Positions 7,530 through 18,234 of a stretch of DNA of 40,751 nt are shown one piece after another (position 1 is the first letter of the stretch; each line of letters starts with the position of its first letter). The notes below the pieces were generated by a model. It worked only from the letters and a program-made list of their open reading frames with translations. It was not told where the DNA came from and made no database searches. The position numbers and the translations under genes are program-made. Origin of the DNA: Helicobacter trogontum (GTDB taxonomy: Bacteria; Campylobacterota; Campylobacteria; Campylobacterales; Helicobacteraceae); the NCBI RefSeq assembly GCF_000765905.2, contig NZ_JRPL02000021.1, positions 1-40,751 of the forward strand, written 5' to 3'.

Positions 7530-10500
7530 TTACAACAAATGCTGCAAATACATAAGTTGTCCCACACTAATACTATAATCACTACATGGAAATTTTGGGA
7601 AAAATGTATGTATGTTGTGTGCTTGTAAAAGTGTTTTTACCCTCATGCAAAGTGCATAATTTGCAAATACACCACCACCAAAAAAAGCATAATCTGTATC
7701 AATATGACGTAAAGATTCTAAGATGCAATACGCAAGTGTATCAATAAATCTAAGAGCAATTACATTGCTATCTTTACCTGCTTGTTTGTCTCTAAACATC
7801 AACTCTATACATTCACTTATATCAAGCATATTTTGCGTAATATGAAATGGATAAGGGTTATAGGGTATATAAACAAGAGTTTGCATTAAGGTATTGTGGT
7901 CTATTTTCTGTTTTGTAGATGACAATAGACTATAGGCGTAATTTAGTGTATTTGAAGCTATTAGCTCTCCGCTTTGTGCCTCATAAGATAGTTGTTCTAA
8001 TCCTAGAATAAATCCAGCTATATCAAATAATCGTCCAACAGAGCTACACAGAGGGCTATTAAAATTCATATTATGTAATGCTTGCAATGCTTTGCATTCA
8101 TTTTCATCATAACTAGATTCTATAAAAGACTTAAGTGCGACTATATCGTTGCAAAGAGCATAACTATATGCAAGCCTTTTACAATCTTTAATATGCTTTT
8201 CACCACCAAGTATTTTAAAGGGTTTAAAATGTAAGATTCTAGCTACTCCTTTAGAATCTCCACATAGAAATTCACCACCCCAAAGTGTGCCATCATCGCC
8301 CAAACCGCTTCCATCAAAGATAACACCAACACCTTCTTTCATATTAGATTCAAACAAAAGAGCATTAAAATGTGCATGATGGTGTGCAACTTGAAACAAA
8401 GGGATGTTAGAGGCACTTGCGACTTCCTTTGCTATTTGTGTGCTTATATACTGGTTATGCCTATCAGCGATTAAAGCCTGTGGTGTCCCATAAAGTGCAC
8501 TAAAATAATCAAATGTTTTTCTAAAATTTGCTATATTATAAGGAGTAAACAAGTCTCCCATATAAGGACTAACAACCACATGATTATGAAGCCCAAAGGC
8601 AATTGAGCTCTTTTGCATTGCCCCAAATGCAGCACCAAGTATTTTTAAATCACATGTGTTGCTTGTGATATGTAATGGTGCAAATCCACGAGATATACGT
8701 ATAGCCCTAGCATTTAATGAATGTGCTATGTAGTCTAGATTCTGCATAGATTCTTGTGTGTTTTGTTCTCTTAGGTCTTGCACTCCTCTATGTGCAAGCT
8801 CGCTATTTTGTGTCTTTGCTCCCATCTCTAAGTATTTAGAATCAGTATTAAGTAGCTTTTTATCTTGATTAGCACAAAATTTCTTTTGGAAATGGTGAGT
8901 AGTAGTTCCTTTATGTTCTATATTAGATTCTAAATCTTGTTTTTCAAACTCTGCATTCAATTGGGCAATATGAGATTCTAGTGTCTCATTATTTTTGTGA
9001 GTATAGTCATATGATGGAGTTACAAGTCTAGACTTACAACAATCTATATCTGTTACATTAGCTTTTAAAATAGATGGGAACACTCTCTTAGAATCTAAGT
9101 TTAATATCTTGTGTTGTTTCGTATAGCAATTATTAGAATCTACTTCCTTATTTTGTATATTAAGGGGAGTAGCCTGTTTAAAAAGATTGGTTTTTGTGTC
9201 TTCTAGTGCATTGATACCAAGCAAAATACTATCATCAACGCAATTTAGAATCTCACGATCATAATCAAGTATATAAAATGATTGTGCAACCTCCATGATT
9301 CTATCAAGAGCTAGATTGTGCAATGTTGTAGCAATCATTTCTCCCTTGTTATTTGCTGAAGTATAAATAAGAGCAAAATCAGATGGAAGATAAGAAAATA
9401 ATAATGTAAGCATGGCAGTATATGGAATCATAATACCAATAGTCTGCAAACTGCTTACCTCATCACTAAGATTATATTGTGGATGCTTTGGAGTAATAAC
9501 TATTGGCGCTTCCTTTGCTGTGAGCAAAGATTCAAGCTGTGGAGTAAGTAGTGAGATTGTGCGTAAAGTGGGTATGGTCGCCATCACTACAAATGGCTTA
9601 TGCTTTCTATTTTTGATTTGCCTTATCTTTTGTAGTGCATCATTGCTTCTTGCATTGGCAATATAAGCAAAACCACCAAGCCCCTTAAATAATATAATCT
9701 CATCATTTATTAGTGCATGAGCAAGGGCTTTTAATGCATCTATATCATAGTATTTTTCATGCTGTCCATAACGATAAAATTCTACTTTAATAGCACACTG
9801 ACTGCAACTTATTGGCTCTGTGTGAAAACGCCTGTTTGCTAGATTTGCATAATCTTTTTTGCAATCAATACAAAGCTCCATATCACGCATACTTGTATTT
9901 CTTCTATCATAAGGTAAATTATGTAAAATGCTATATCTTGCTCCACAATTTACACATGCAACAAATGGATAATTATAAAATCTTGAATCTTTATCTTGCA
10001 TATCTTTTAGACAAGATTCACATATCTTTGTATCAAGAGGAATATAAGCCTGTATTGCATGATGTGTTGTTATTTTTGATTCTAAGATATGGAAGCCTTG
10101 TGCATATGCTATATCAGTGCGTATTGCAATGCCTAATGAGGTGATAAGAGCTTGTTTTGGTATATGCAACTGCGTTAAAATATCACTAGCTTTTTTTATT
10201 AAAGAAAGACTTGATGGGGCATAATCTATAGTATATTGACAAGCTAATAGTAGTGCAGTATAAAATAGTAATATAGATTCTGTGCATTCTTTTTGCCTAG
10301 AAATATGCAGTATTATAGCTACACTACTACTTTGATTATATATAGAACCATGTAGGTGCAAAGTCTGTGCTAGTGTTGCAACAAATGGGCGAAACCCAAC
10401 ACCTTGTATCATGCCAAAAACTTCTGTATAAAGAGCATATTGTTTCATATCCACTTTTTGCATGTAGCTTTGTAGGTTGTGCAAAAGCGTTGCAATAGAA

Positions 10501-10544
10501 TCTTGATTATTTGTTATATGTATCGTATAGATATCTTGCTGCAT
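7530..10544 (-). CDS. hypF: Carbamoyltransferase HypF, hydrogenase maturation, with large insertion
   Basis: HypF makes the cyanide ligands of [NiFe]-hydrogenase from carbamoyl phosphate, passing the carbamoyl group to HypE. All domains are present, in order: acylphosphatase (VFGMIQGVGFRPF), two zinc-finger motifs (CESC...CVNCGA, then CIDC...CSQC), YrdC-like, and the Kae1-like domain with VAHHHAHFNALL and the later FGGGVFANYAL. The family is usually about 750 residues; this one has about 1004. The excess is mainly one stretch of roughly 165 residues between the conserved NCVDDSIL and ARAIRISRGFAP segments (DNA about 8718-9215), which is polar and low in complexity. I chose the ATG at 10544 because it follows AAGGA; the frame is open to 10652, but that upstream part does not resemble HypF. 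No other hyp gene is adjacent. Confidence 0.93.
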   Translation of the reverse strand: MQQDIYTIHITNNQDSIATLLHNLQSYMQKVDMKQYALYTEVFGMIQGVGFRPFVATLAQTLHLHGSIYNQSSSVAIILHISRQKECTESILLFYTALLLACQYTIDYAPSSLSLIKKASDILTQLHIPKQALITSLGIAIRTDIAYAQGFHILESKITTHHAIQAYIPLDTKICESCLKDMQDKDSRFYNYPFVACVNCGARYSILHNLPYDRRNTSMRDMELCIDCKKDYANLANRRFHTEPISCSQCAIKVEFYRYGQHEKYYDIDALKALAHALINDEIILFKGLGGFAYIANARSNDALQKIRQIKNRKHKPFVVMATIPTLRTISLLTPQLESLLTAKEAPIVITPKHPQYNLSDEVSSLQTIGIMIPYTAMLTLLFSYLPSDFALIYTSANNKGEMIATTLHNLALDRIMEVAQSFYILDYDREILNCVDDSILLGINALEDTKTNLFKQATPLNIQNKEVDSNNCYTKQHKILNLDSKRVFPSILKANVTDIDCCKSRLVTPSYDYTHKNNETLESHIAQLNAEFEKQDLESNIEHKGTTTHHFQKKFCANQDKKLLNTDSKYLEMGAKTQNSELAHRGVQDLREQNTQESMQNLDYIAHSLNARAIRISRGFAPLHITSNTCDLKILGAAFGAMQKSSIAFGLHNHVVVSPYMGDLFTPYNIANFRKTFDYFSALYGTPQALIADRHNQYISTQIAKEVASASNIPLFQVAHHHAHFNALLFESNMKEGVGVIFDGSGLGDDGTLWGGEFLCGDSKGVARILHFKPFKILGGEKHIKDCKRLAYSYALCNDIVALKSFIESSYDENECKALQALHNMNFNSPLCSSVGRLFDIAGFILGLEQLSYEAQSGELIASNTLNYAYSLLSSTKQKIDHNTLMQTLVYIPYNPYPFHITQNMLDISECIELMFRDKQAGKDSNVIALRFIDTLAYCILESLRHIDTDYAFFGGGVFANYALCMRVKTLLQAHNIHTFFPKFPCSDYSISVGQLMYLQHLL

Positions 10545-10845
10545 ATTTCCTTCTATGTTATGTAATGGGTAATATGAGATAGGGCAAAAGAGTTCTGTGT
10601 TGCTAAATAGTGTTATATCCAAAATTGCATCAACATTAACACTAAAAATCAAATATTTCTACTCTTTTAGTAGTGCAATGCAACAAAACCCACATTGCTA
10701 ACTCAATAAAACTAAAATAATAGACAAAAAAAGAAAATCCAATGCTTTCAGAATCTAAAATTATCAAAAATAGCCTTTTTCATGATAAAATAGTGGTTTG
10801 CATTGAAACTAAGTCTTCTAAAAGATAGCATAACAAAGGAATACA

Positions 10846-11826
10846 ATGAGGCTTGATAGGATTGTGGAGCTTGCCACAGAGATGATAGCTGATATTAATA
10901 GCAGCGATGCACTCACTTTATATAAATATTTAGAAAGTGGTAAAATGCTTCGCTCTAAACTTGTGTTAAGCATTGTTGATACAAGTGAGGCTTATAGACT
11001 TTGTGCAATCATTGAACTTATACAAAGTGCATCATTGCTGCATGATGATGTAATTGATTCTAGCGATTTAAGACGAGGAAAACCTAGCCTTAATGCACAA
11101 TTTGGCAATAAAAATGCAATTATGCTGGGGGATATACTCTATTCCCGTGCATTTTTTGAGCTCTCTCATTTTCCAAAAGACATCGCACAATCACTATCAA
11201 AGAGCGTTATGGAGTTAAGTGTTGGCGAGTTAGAGGATGTCAACTTAGAAAAAGACTTTAATACAAATGAAAAAAGATATCTTGACATGATAGGGCATAA
11301 AAGTGCTAGCCTCATTGCTGCAAGTGCAGAATGTGCATCATTATTGAAAAATGAGTTCAATAAGCAGAGCTCTCATGATTTAGATTCAATTGAATTTGAT
11401 GGACAAATAAGAGAGAATCTAGATTCTATAAACAAGAAAGATATACATAAGCTATATTATGATTATGGTTTTAATTTAGGTATGGCATTTCAAATAATCG
11501 ATGATATTTTAGATATTACCCAAGATAGTGCAAAGCTTGGTAAGCCTGCTCTAAGCGATTTTAAATCAGGCAAGACAACACTGCCCTATATTTATCTATA
11601 TCACACGTTACCAAAAGAAAAACAAGCATGGCTACAATCACTCTTTAAAAAGGACTTAGATACAAAAGAATTACAAGAGTTAAAAGCCTTGCTACTAGAT
11701 TCCCCACTGCAGCAGGCACGAGAGAAAGCACTAGAGTATGGTAATAAGGCATTAGCCATTGCTTCCTCACTTAATAATCAAAAACTCTATTCCATTATAC
11801 AAACTATGATTGAACGAGATTTTTAA
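10846..11826 (+). CDS. Trans-polyprenyl diphosphate synthase (octaprenyl type)
   Basis: Condenses isopentenyl diphosphate units onto an allylic primer to make the polyprenyl chain, probably the quinone side chain. Both aspartate-rich motifs are intact: DDVID at residues 67-71 with downstream RRGKPS, and DDILD at 219-223 following FQII. At 326 residues it is slightly longer than related Helicobacter enzymes. The excess is a polar insert around 168-200 (NKQSSHDLDSIEFDG and following), just before the second motif helix, with two LDSI copies encoded by AGATTC words. AAAGGAAT precedes the ATG. The gene starts an operon with hemA 13 nt downstream, the same order as the prenyl synthetase-hemA pair known in H. 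pylori. The chain length cannot be read reliably from sequence. Confidence 0.9.
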   Translation: MRLDRIVELATEMIADINSSDALTLYKYLESGKMLRSKLVLSIVDTSEAYRLCAIIELIQSASLLHDDVIDSSDLRRGKPSLNAQFGNKNAIMLGDILYSRAFFELSHFPKDIAQSLSKSVMELSVGELEDVNLEKDFNTNEKRYLDMIGHKSASLIAASAECASLLKNEFNKQSSHDLDSIEFDGQIRENLDSINKKDIHKLYYDYGFNLGMAFQIIDDILDITQDSAKLGKPALSDFKSGKTTLPYIYLYHTLPKEKQAWLQSLFKKDLDTKELQELKALLLDSPLQQAREKALEYGNKALAIASSLNNQKLYSIIQTMIERDF

Positions 11827-11839
11827 TGAAAGGGATATA

Positions 11840-13201
11840 ATGTATGCGGTTATAAGCTTTTCGCATAAGAATGTAGGTGTAGCTCTAAGGGAGAAGCTAC
11901 ACTTTAATGATACTGATAGTATTGCATTACTTAAACAACTTAATAATATTGATAATGTTTTAGAATCCATGCTACTTGCAACTTGCAATAGATGTGAAAT
12001 CTATGCGTATCTGCAAGATAGTGATGTATCAAAAGATTTAGATTCTAATAGTCTCAATCATTACGCTTTAGCAATCTGTGCTGAGATGATTACAAAACTT
12101 GCAAATTTTAAAGGTATTGATAAGGAAATTTTACAAAATAATGCACACATAGCGTTACAAAGCCACGCAGTGCATCACGTATTTTCTGTGGCAAGTTCGC
12201 TTATGTCAGTAGTCATTGGTGAAACGCAAATTAGTGGGCAAATGAAAGCTGCGTATAAGCTAAGCTATGACAATAACCTGTGTGCTAAGGCATTAACACG
12301 ATTATTGCATTTTGCTTTTCGATGTGCTGCTCAAGTGCGAACACTCACAGATATCTCTAAAAATCCTGTGTCTGTTGCCTCTATCGCTGTGAATCTTGGG
12401 CTTGAATATCTAGAAAAAAATCTTCAAAAAGCCAATATTCTAGTTGTAGGTGTAGGTGAAATGGGACTTTTATGCCTCAAGAATTTAGTCAAACATGATG
12501 TGAATTTGACACTATGTAATCGCACCAAATCAAATGCTCAAGAGCTATTAAAAACACACAATTTAGAAAACCTTGTCTCTATACTTGACTTTACTTTATT
12601 GCAAACCCATATAAATGAGTATGATATTGTCTTTTTTGCTGTGGCAGGTGGTATCATCCTCACACACGAAATGTTGCAAAAATTAGAGAAAAAACGCATA
12701 TTTTTTGATTTATCAATACCTAGGAATCTTGCATTTGATACTACACAATTACGAACTCTAGGTCATCATAATATTGAAGTTATAGATGTTGATGATTTGA
12801 AAAGCAAGGCAGCCACACACATTAATGCAAGAAAAGAAAGTGCGCAAATAGCTATGGGTATCGTTGGGCAATTTGTGCTTGATTTTGAGCATTGGCTATC
12901 TGGGCTTGGTGTAAATCCCGTGATTAAGGCAATGCGAGAGCAAGCAAAACTTGCAAGCTACAAAGAGATTAATCGTGCGATTAAAAAAGGATATATACCT
13001 GAAGCTTTGAGAAATAATATCGAGAAGCTGCTACATAGTGCATTTAATGAGTTTTTACATGCTCCAACTATGAAAATCAAAGCAATGGCAGATGATGAAA
13101 GATCAGATTCTATGCTAGAAGCGATAGCAAACGTATTTGGTGCACAAGACAAAATCTTGCTAAACCGCTATAAATGTGAATACGATACAACAAAACAATA
13201 A
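11840..13201 (+). CDS. hemA: Glutamyl-tRNA reductase
   Basis: First committed step of tetrapyrrole synthesis by the C5 route: NADPH-dependent reduction of glutamyl-tRNA(Glu) to glutamate-1-semialdehyde. The catalytic Cys49 sits in LLATCNRCEIY. The substrate-binding segment VVIGETQISGQMKAAY follows near residue 130, and the NADPH site VVGVGEMGLLCLKNL is in the middle. A helical dimerisation domain closes the protein. I start at the ATG at 11840, after AAAGGGA, because it gives MYAVISFSHKNV, the family's N-terminus; the frame is open from 11810 but that would overlap the preceding gene. Length 453 is normal. A small extra loop (SKDLDSNSL) lies near residues 64-72. In H. pylori proS follows this gene; here nothing follows for nearly 800 bp. 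Confidence 0.96.
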   Translation: MYAVISFSHKNVGVALREKLHFNDTDSIALLKQLNNIDNVLESMLLATCNRCEIYAYLQDSDVSKDLDSNSLNHYALAICAEMITKLANFKGIDKEILQNNAHIALQSHAVHHVFSVASSLMSVVIGETQISGQMKAAYKLSYDNNLCAKALTRLLHFAFRCAAQVRTLTDISKNPVSVASIAVNLGLEYLEKNLQKANILVVGVGEMGLLCLKNLVKHDVNLTLCNRTKSNAQELLKTHNLENLVSILDFTLLQTHINEYDIVFFAVAGGIILTHEMLQKLEKKRIFFDLSIPRNLAFDTTQLRTLGHHNIEVIDVDDLKSKAATHINARKESAQIAMGIVGQFVLDFEHWLSGLGVNPVIKAMREQAKLASYKEINRAIKKGYIPEALRNNIEKLLHSAFNEFLHAPTMKIKAMADDERSDSMLEAIANVFGAQDKILLNRYKCEYDTTKQ

Positions 13202-13986
13202 AAACTTTTTATATTGACACGTATATAGAAACTCTTAGATAAATTACTGATTCGCCATGTATGCCTAAATAATGATTGCATAACTTCATAAAATGTAATA
13301 AGAAAATTTTAGAAGTTACAAAGCTATTCTATACCATACATCCACACTCTCATGTCTTTTTCATACTCTATATATTTATGTATGTATTACCTTGCGCTAT
13401 ACCCGCTAGGGTTAACTTGCAGGTGTGCTTTAAGATTCTTTGATATTTAAAAAACCACATACAAAACCATTTAATAAAACATGTCTTAAAAATATTTATT
13501 TTTAAATGATTTTTTAAAATGTCGTTATGTAAGGATTGTATGCGATGTCATCGTATTAAAACTTCTATGTGATAAAGAAATAAATACAGCATCTCAAGCA
13601 AACTATAGTTATTTGATAATCAAAATCATCTATACTCAATAAGACATATTGTGAGCCATAAAAAGTCTATTTGATTAAACACTTCAGATTTTTAATACCA
13701 CTATTAATGCCTTTTTATAAAGTATAACATCAAAAGTTAGTTAAAAACATCATGTTAATGCTAGAAGAAAATTATGAAGTGTGCATTTCATTCATATGTA
13801 TTACACTACATCTAAAATATAGCTCCTAAAACTTACCTACAAAACTTAAATATGAAAGTTAATCAAAAAACCTTCTTTATAATTCCTTGCAATATATGCA
13901 AGAAACTAGTCAATATGGCATACTGAAAAACCTAATATTTAAATATAAAATTGTTGCCTAGTATAAAAGTAAATAATACTATAGGC
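13202..13986. other. Noncoding stretch between convergent hemA and the small Cys protein
   Basis: About 785 bp without a credible gene on either strand. It is AT-rich apart from a short less AT-rich patch near 13390-13430, which has only 4-bp symmetry (ACCC-GCTA-GGGT) and does not fold as a tRNA. No clear terminator of either flanking gene could be identified. Confidence 0.45.
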
Positions 13987-14208
13987 TTAATTAAAATCAA
14001 AAGCTCCTTCCTCACCTTTACTCATACTCTCATATGTGGCACTCACATATTGTTCTCGTATAGTGCAGTCAAAAAGCATATTGCATGAAAAGCAAGATGA
14101 CAACCCTTTGCTATTTTGGCATTGTGTCAATGCTGTAAGTGCGTTATTATAATTTTCTAAAAATATATCTTCATCGATTGTTTTTTGCGTTTCACTGAAA
14201 AAATCCAT
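13987..14208 (-). CDS. Small conserved Cys-rich protein downstream of gyrA
   Basis: A 73-residue protein starting MDFFSETQKT. Its C-terminal half carries four cysteines in the order C-x9-C-x2-C-x5-C (within CQNSKGLSSCFSCNMLFDC), followed by TIREQYVSATYESMSKGEEG. The latter tail resembles small uncharacterised proteins of Campylobacterota from memory; I cannot name the family. The cysteine spacing suggests a metal or Fe-S site, which is inference. The frame also opens 6 nt upstream at a TTG (14214), but the ATG at 14208 is preferred, with AGGG 8 nt before it. It begins 28 nt after the gyrA stop, so it is likely co-transcribed with gyrA. Confidence 0.7.
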   Translation of the reverse strand: MDFFSETQKTIDEDIFLENYNNALTALTQCQNSKGLSSCFSCNMLFDCTIREQYVSATYESMSKGEEGAFDFN

Positions 14209-14236
14209 TCTCAAACCCTATATAGAGAATCTCAAA

Positions 14237-16732
14237 CTACTGCGGAAAATTCAGCGTTGCTTCGCCACTAGATTCCACATTGTCTTCACCTTCTTCTTTA
14301 TTGCATATACTTGCAAATGCCACCTTATCTTTACTTCCAAGGCTAACAATCTTCACACCGCTCGTATTACGTCCAGCCTCTCTTATAGAATCAAGAGGCA
14401 CACGTATCATCTTGCCTGAAGTTGTTAGAACCATTAAATCCATATTAGAATCATTTACACTTAACACACTCACAAGCTTACCTGTTTTATTCGTAAGTTT
14501 CATGGCAATAACACCCTTTCCACCACGATTAATAGTGCTATAACTTCCTGCAAGTGTTTGTTTGCCAATACCAAGCTCACTAATGCTCAATAATTTGTCT
14601 TCATCACCTTTAATTGTTGTCGCAGCTATGACGCTGTCATTTTCCACCTTAAATTTAATACCAATAACGCCACGAGCAACCCTACCAATATCACGGATAG
14701 AATCCGCAGCAAAGCGGATACATTGCCCTTCTCTTGTAGCAATAAAAAGTTCTTTAACACTAGAATCTATAATACTTGCGCCAATGAGTTCATCATTATC
14801 ATCAAGATTTATTGCTTTCACACCATTATTGCGAATATTTTTATATTCACTTAAATTTGTACGTTTGACAATACCATTTTTTGTGAAAAATACAAGCGAT
14901 TTATCTTCATTAAAATCACTTGTTGTAATTGTCGTCATAATCTTTTCACCATCTTGCAAACCTATAAGATTCACAACTGCCTTGCCTATTGCTGTTCTAC
15001 CTGCTTCTGGGATTCTATATACTTTTAACCAATATAGCTGCCCACGATTTGTAATAAACATAATCGTATCATGTGTATTTGCTACAAAGAAAGATTGTAT
15101 AAAGTCATCATCATGTGTATTACCACTGATCTTACCTTTACCGCCTCGATGCTGTTTTTCATAGGTTTTAAGCAATACTCTCTTCACATAACCTCTATGA
15201 CTCATGGTTACCACTACAGCTTCATTTGGTATCAAATCTTCTATATCAATAGCATCATAGTTCTCTTCTATTAAGGTTCGTCTTGGACTTGAAAATTGCT
15301 TTTGTATTTCTAATAATTCATCTTTAATGACATTATTAATCTTTTCTTCACTTCTTAAAATGGATTCTAATTCTGCAATAAGTGCAACAAGCTCTTTATA
15401 TTCATTCTCTATTTTATCCCGCTCTAATCCTGTCAAGCGTTGTAGTCGCATTTCTAAGATTGCTTTACTCTGAATCTCTGTGAGGTGAAATCTTGTCATA
15501 AGCTCATTTTGTGCTGATTCTGGATTATCACTGGCACGGATAAGAGCTACAATCTCATCAATATTTTCAAGTGCAATTCTATAGCCCTCTAAGATATGTA
15601 CTCTCGATCTTGCCTTCTCAAGTTCAAATATAATGCGACGGATAACAATTGTTTTTCTATGAGAAATAAAAATATCAAGTAGTTCTAAGAGTGTAAATAT
15701 TTTTGGCTCCCTACCCTCAATAGCAAGCAATATAATTCCAAAAGTAATTTCCATAGCACTAGATTTATAAAGATGGTTCAACACAATCTCACTCATTGCT
15801 TCTCGTTTTAATTCAATCACAAGTCTCATACCATCTTTATCTGACTCATCCCTTACTTCTGCGATACCCTCTACTACTTTGTCCTTTGCTAATGTATCAA
15901 TCTGCTCAAAAAGCCTTGCTTTATTAACTTGATATGGGATCTCATCAACTACGACAATATCTTTTGTTTTTGTTTTCTCCACATGCACTTTTGCTCGAAT
16001 CTTGATCCTACCGCGTCCTGTTTTATACGCCTCAACAATACCCTGCCTACCATGTATGATACCACCTGTTGGAAAATCTGGTCCCTCAATCAAAGGCAAT
16101 ATATCATCGATTTCACTTTGTGGATTATCGATCCTATAAACTAGAGCATCAATAACTTCATCAAGCCTATGTGGTGGGATAGAAGTAGCCATGCCGACTG
16201 CAATTCCATTAGAACCATTTACAAGTAAATTTGGAAATCGAGTAGGTAAAATAGCAGGTTCTTTTTCAGAGCCATCATAATTTGGGATAAAATCAACCGT
16301 ATCTTTTTCTATATCAAGCAACATGCTTTCGCCAACTTTAGTCATCTTGGCCTCAGTATAACGCATAGCGGCAGCTTTATCGCCATCAATAGACCCAAAG
16401 TTCCCTTGTCCATCAACTAGCTCTAAACGCATAGAAAAATCTTGTGCCATTCTCACAAGTGCATCATAAATTGCAGTATCTCCATGCGGATGGTAGTTAC
16501 CCATCACTTCCCCTACAATCTTAGCACACTTTTTATATTTTGCATTACTTGAAAGTCCTAAATTATGCTTCATCGCATAAAGTATACGTCTATGCACTGG
16601 CTTTAGCCCATCTCTTGCATTAGGTAATGCCCTGCCGACAATAACACTCATAGAGTAGTCAAGATAACTCTCTTTTATAGAATCATCAATACGAATGGGC
16701 TTAATGATTGTATTGTCCAATAAATTATCCAT
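14237..16732 (-). CDS. gyrA: DNA gyrase subunit A
   Basis: Breakage-reunion subunit of DNA gyrase, which introduces negative supercoils. The catalytic tyrosine is Tyr125 in AAMRYTEA. The quinolone-determining region reads [17 protein letters not shown], with Thr86 and Asp90, the same residues as the susceptible Campylobacter form, so no common resistance substitution is present. The C-terminal beta-pinwheel contains a GyrA-box variant QHRGGKG (consensus QRRGGKG) at roughly residues 530-540, needed for DNA wrapping. Length 831 is typical for the group. AAGGAG lies 7 nt before the ATG. The small Cys-rich gene follows closely; hslU ends 164 bp upstream on the same strand, so read-through from hslVU is possible. 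Confidence 0.98.
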   Translation of the reverse strand: MDNLLDNTIIKPIRIDDSIKESYLDYSMSVIVGRALPNARDGLKPVHRRILYAMKHNLGLSSNAKYKKCAKIVGEVMGNYHPHGDTAIYDALVRMAQDFSMRLELVDGQGNFGSIDGDKAAAMRYTEAKMTKVGESMLLDIEKDTVDFIPNYDGSEKEPAILPTRFPNLLVNGSNGIAVGMATSIPPHRLDEVIDALVYRIDNPQSEIDDILPLIEGPDFPTGGIIHGRQGIVEAYKTGRGRIKIRAKVHVEKTKTKDIVVVDEIPYQVNKARLFEQIDTLAKDKVVEGIAEVRDESDKDGMRLVIELKREAMSEIVLNHLYKSSAMEITFGIILLAIEGREPKIFTLLELLDIFISHRKTIVIRRIIFELEKARSRVHILEGYRIALENIDEIVALIRASDNPESAQNELMTRFHLTEIQSKAILEMRLQRLTGLERDKIENEYKELVALIAELESILRSEEKINNVIKDELLEIQKQFSSPRRTLIEENYDAIDIEDLIPNEAVVVTMSHRGYVKRVLLKTYEKQHRGGKGKISGNTHDDDFIQSFFVANTHDTIMFITNRGQLYWLKVYRIPEAGRTAIGKAVVNLIGLQDGEKIMTTITTSDFNEDKSLVFFTKNGIVKRTNLSEYKNIRNNGVKAINLDDNDELIGASIIDSSVKELFIATREGQCIRFAADSIRDIGRVARGVIGIKFKVENDSVIAATTIKGDEDKLLSISELGIGKQTLAGSYSTINRGGKGVIAMKLTNKTGKLVSVLSVNDSNMDLMVLTTSGKMIRVPLDSIREAGRNTSGVKIVSLGSKDKVAFASICNKEEGEDNVESSGEATLNFPQ

Positions 16733-16896
16733 GTATTTACTCCTTAAAAAGTCATAATTGTAACAATTTCTTGCTTAATATCCTTTGAAATCGCACAAAA
16801 TAACTTCCCTGTGGTGGTTTTTATAACCCCCCAAATCACTAAAAAGTGTAAAAATATGCACCAAGAAAAATATACATCTCTATAATCAGTTAGAAT

Positions 16897-18234
16897 CTAT
16901 AAAATATACCTTGCCAAATCCACATTTTCTACCAAGTCTTTTAATCTTTCTTCAACGAGAGTTTCTGTAATAACTACTTCTTGCCCTTTAAAATCCTCCG
17001 CACAAAAACTAATATCTTCTAGCACCCTCTCAATTGTTGTATGTAATCGTCTTGCCCCAATGTCTTCAGTTTTCTCATTCGCATGAAATGATAATCTACT
17101 CAAAGCACGTAATGCAGAATCTTCAAAACGCAATGTAATACCCTCAACTGACAATAGTGCTTCATATTGTCTTATAATAGAGTTTTTTGTCCGTGTTAAA
17201 ATTTGATAAAGAGCCTCTTCATCAAGTGCTTGTAATTCTACACGCAAAGGAAATCTTCCTTGTAGTTCTGGGATAAGATCGCTTGGCTTACTGAAATGAA
17301 ATGCTCCTGCAGCAATAAATAAAATGTGATCTGTTTTAATCTGACCATAGCGAGTTTGCACCACACTACCTTCTACAATCGGCAATAAATCTCTTTGCAC
17401 ACCCTCTTTGCTTGGATCTTGTTTGCTAGAATCTTTTGAAGCCACAGCAATCTTATCAATCTCATCAATAAAAATAATACCACTTTGTTCAGCAAGCTTT
17501 AATGCATCAGTCCTAATCATATCAGAATCTAAGATTGCATTCTGTGCTTCTGGGCGTAAAAGCTCTTTTGCTTCTTTAATTGTGATTTCTTTTTTAACTT
17601 TATCGCCTTTCATGTTTAAAGCCTTGATTAATGACTCCTGCACTTTTATGATCTCTGTTGGCAGGTTTTCATCCATTCTCTCTTCTTGCTTTGCGATTTC
17701 AATTACAATCTTTGTATCATCCATTACCCCACTTTTTACACGCTCTTTCATTTTTTCAAAACTTACATCATATTCTTGTTTTTTTTGCTCACTCACACCA
17801 GTAGGCAATGGTGGCAATAATTTTTGCGTAATTTTATTGAGGATATAATCATCTATTTTATCTGCTGACTCTTCTTTTTGTTTAGTTTGCAAAAGATTTA
17901 TACTCGCATTCACCAAATCCCTTACCATAGATTCTACATCACGTCCGACAAAACCCACTTCAGTATATTTACTTGCCTCAACTTTTACAAATGGCAACCC
18001 CATAAGCTTTGCCATACGCCTTGCAATTTCTGTCTTACCAACACCTGTAGAACCAATCATAAGGATATTTTTTGGCGTTACTTCATCTTGCATATCTTTT
18101 GCCAACTGCAATCGTCTATATCTGTTTCTAAGTGCTATAGCAACCGCCTTTTTTGCATCCTTTTGTCCAATGATATAACCATCAAGATAAGACACAATCT
18201 CTCGTGGTGTTTGTGTTATAATGACCTCATTCAT
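16897..18234 (-). CDS. hslU: HslU, ATPase subunit of the HslUV protease
   Basis: AAA+ unfoldase that feeds substrates into the HslV peptidase chamber. Walker A is GSTGVGKTE at residues 61-69, Walker B is [11 protein letters not shown] near residue 250, and an intermediate (I) domain lies between them. The C-terminal DLARYIL matches the tail that HslU inserts into HslV to activate it. At 445 residues it is full length. Its ATG overlaps the hslV stop codon by 4 bp, so the two are translationally coupled. An extended start is not available because of this overlap. Confidence 0.97.
   Translation of the reverse strand: MNEVIITQTPREIVSYLDGYIIGQKDAKKAVAIALRNRYRRLQLAKDMQDEVTPKNILMIGSTGVGKTEIARRMAKLMGLPFVKVEASKYTEVGFVGRDVESMVRDLVNASINLLQTKQKEESADKIDDYILNKITQKLLPPLPTGVSEQKKQEYDVSFEKMKERVKSGVMDDTKIVIEIAKQEERMDENLPTEIIKVQESLIKALNMKGDKVKKEITIKEAKELLRPEAQNAILDSDMIRTDALKLAEQSGIIFIDEIDKIAVASKDSSKQDPSKEGVQRDLLPIVEGSVVQTRYGQIKTDHILFIAAGAFHFSKPSDLIPELQGRFPLRVELQALDEEALYQILTRTKNSIIRQYEALLSVEGITLRFEDSALRALSRLSFHANEKTEDIGARRLHTTIERVLEDISFCAEDFKGQEVVITETLVEERLKDLVENVDLARYIL

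Noticed and set aside
10545-10652. N-terminal 36 extra codons of hypF
   Set aside because: They lack HypF similarity, and the ATG at 10544 has a better ribosome site.
11810-11839. Earlier hemA start overlapping the prenyl synthetase gene
   Set aside because: The ATG at 11840 has an AAAGGGA site and gives the family's conserved N-terminus.
13385-13430. Less AT-rich patch that might be a tRNA or small RNA
   Set aside because: No cloverleaf, no T-loop sequence and only 4-bp complementarity.
14562-15164. 200-codon plus-strand frame opposite gyrA
   Set aside because: Antisense shadow of gyrA; Ser/Leu-rich composition with no domain signal.
16815-16845. GGTGGTTTTTATAACCCCCC possible terminator or C-run switch between hslU and gyrA
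   Set aside because: The stem is only about four to six imperfect pairs, and a six-C run is too short to be a convincing variable tract.
17408-17848. 146-codon plus-strand frame opposite hslU
   Set aside because: Antisense shadow of a conserved gene, with no start signals.
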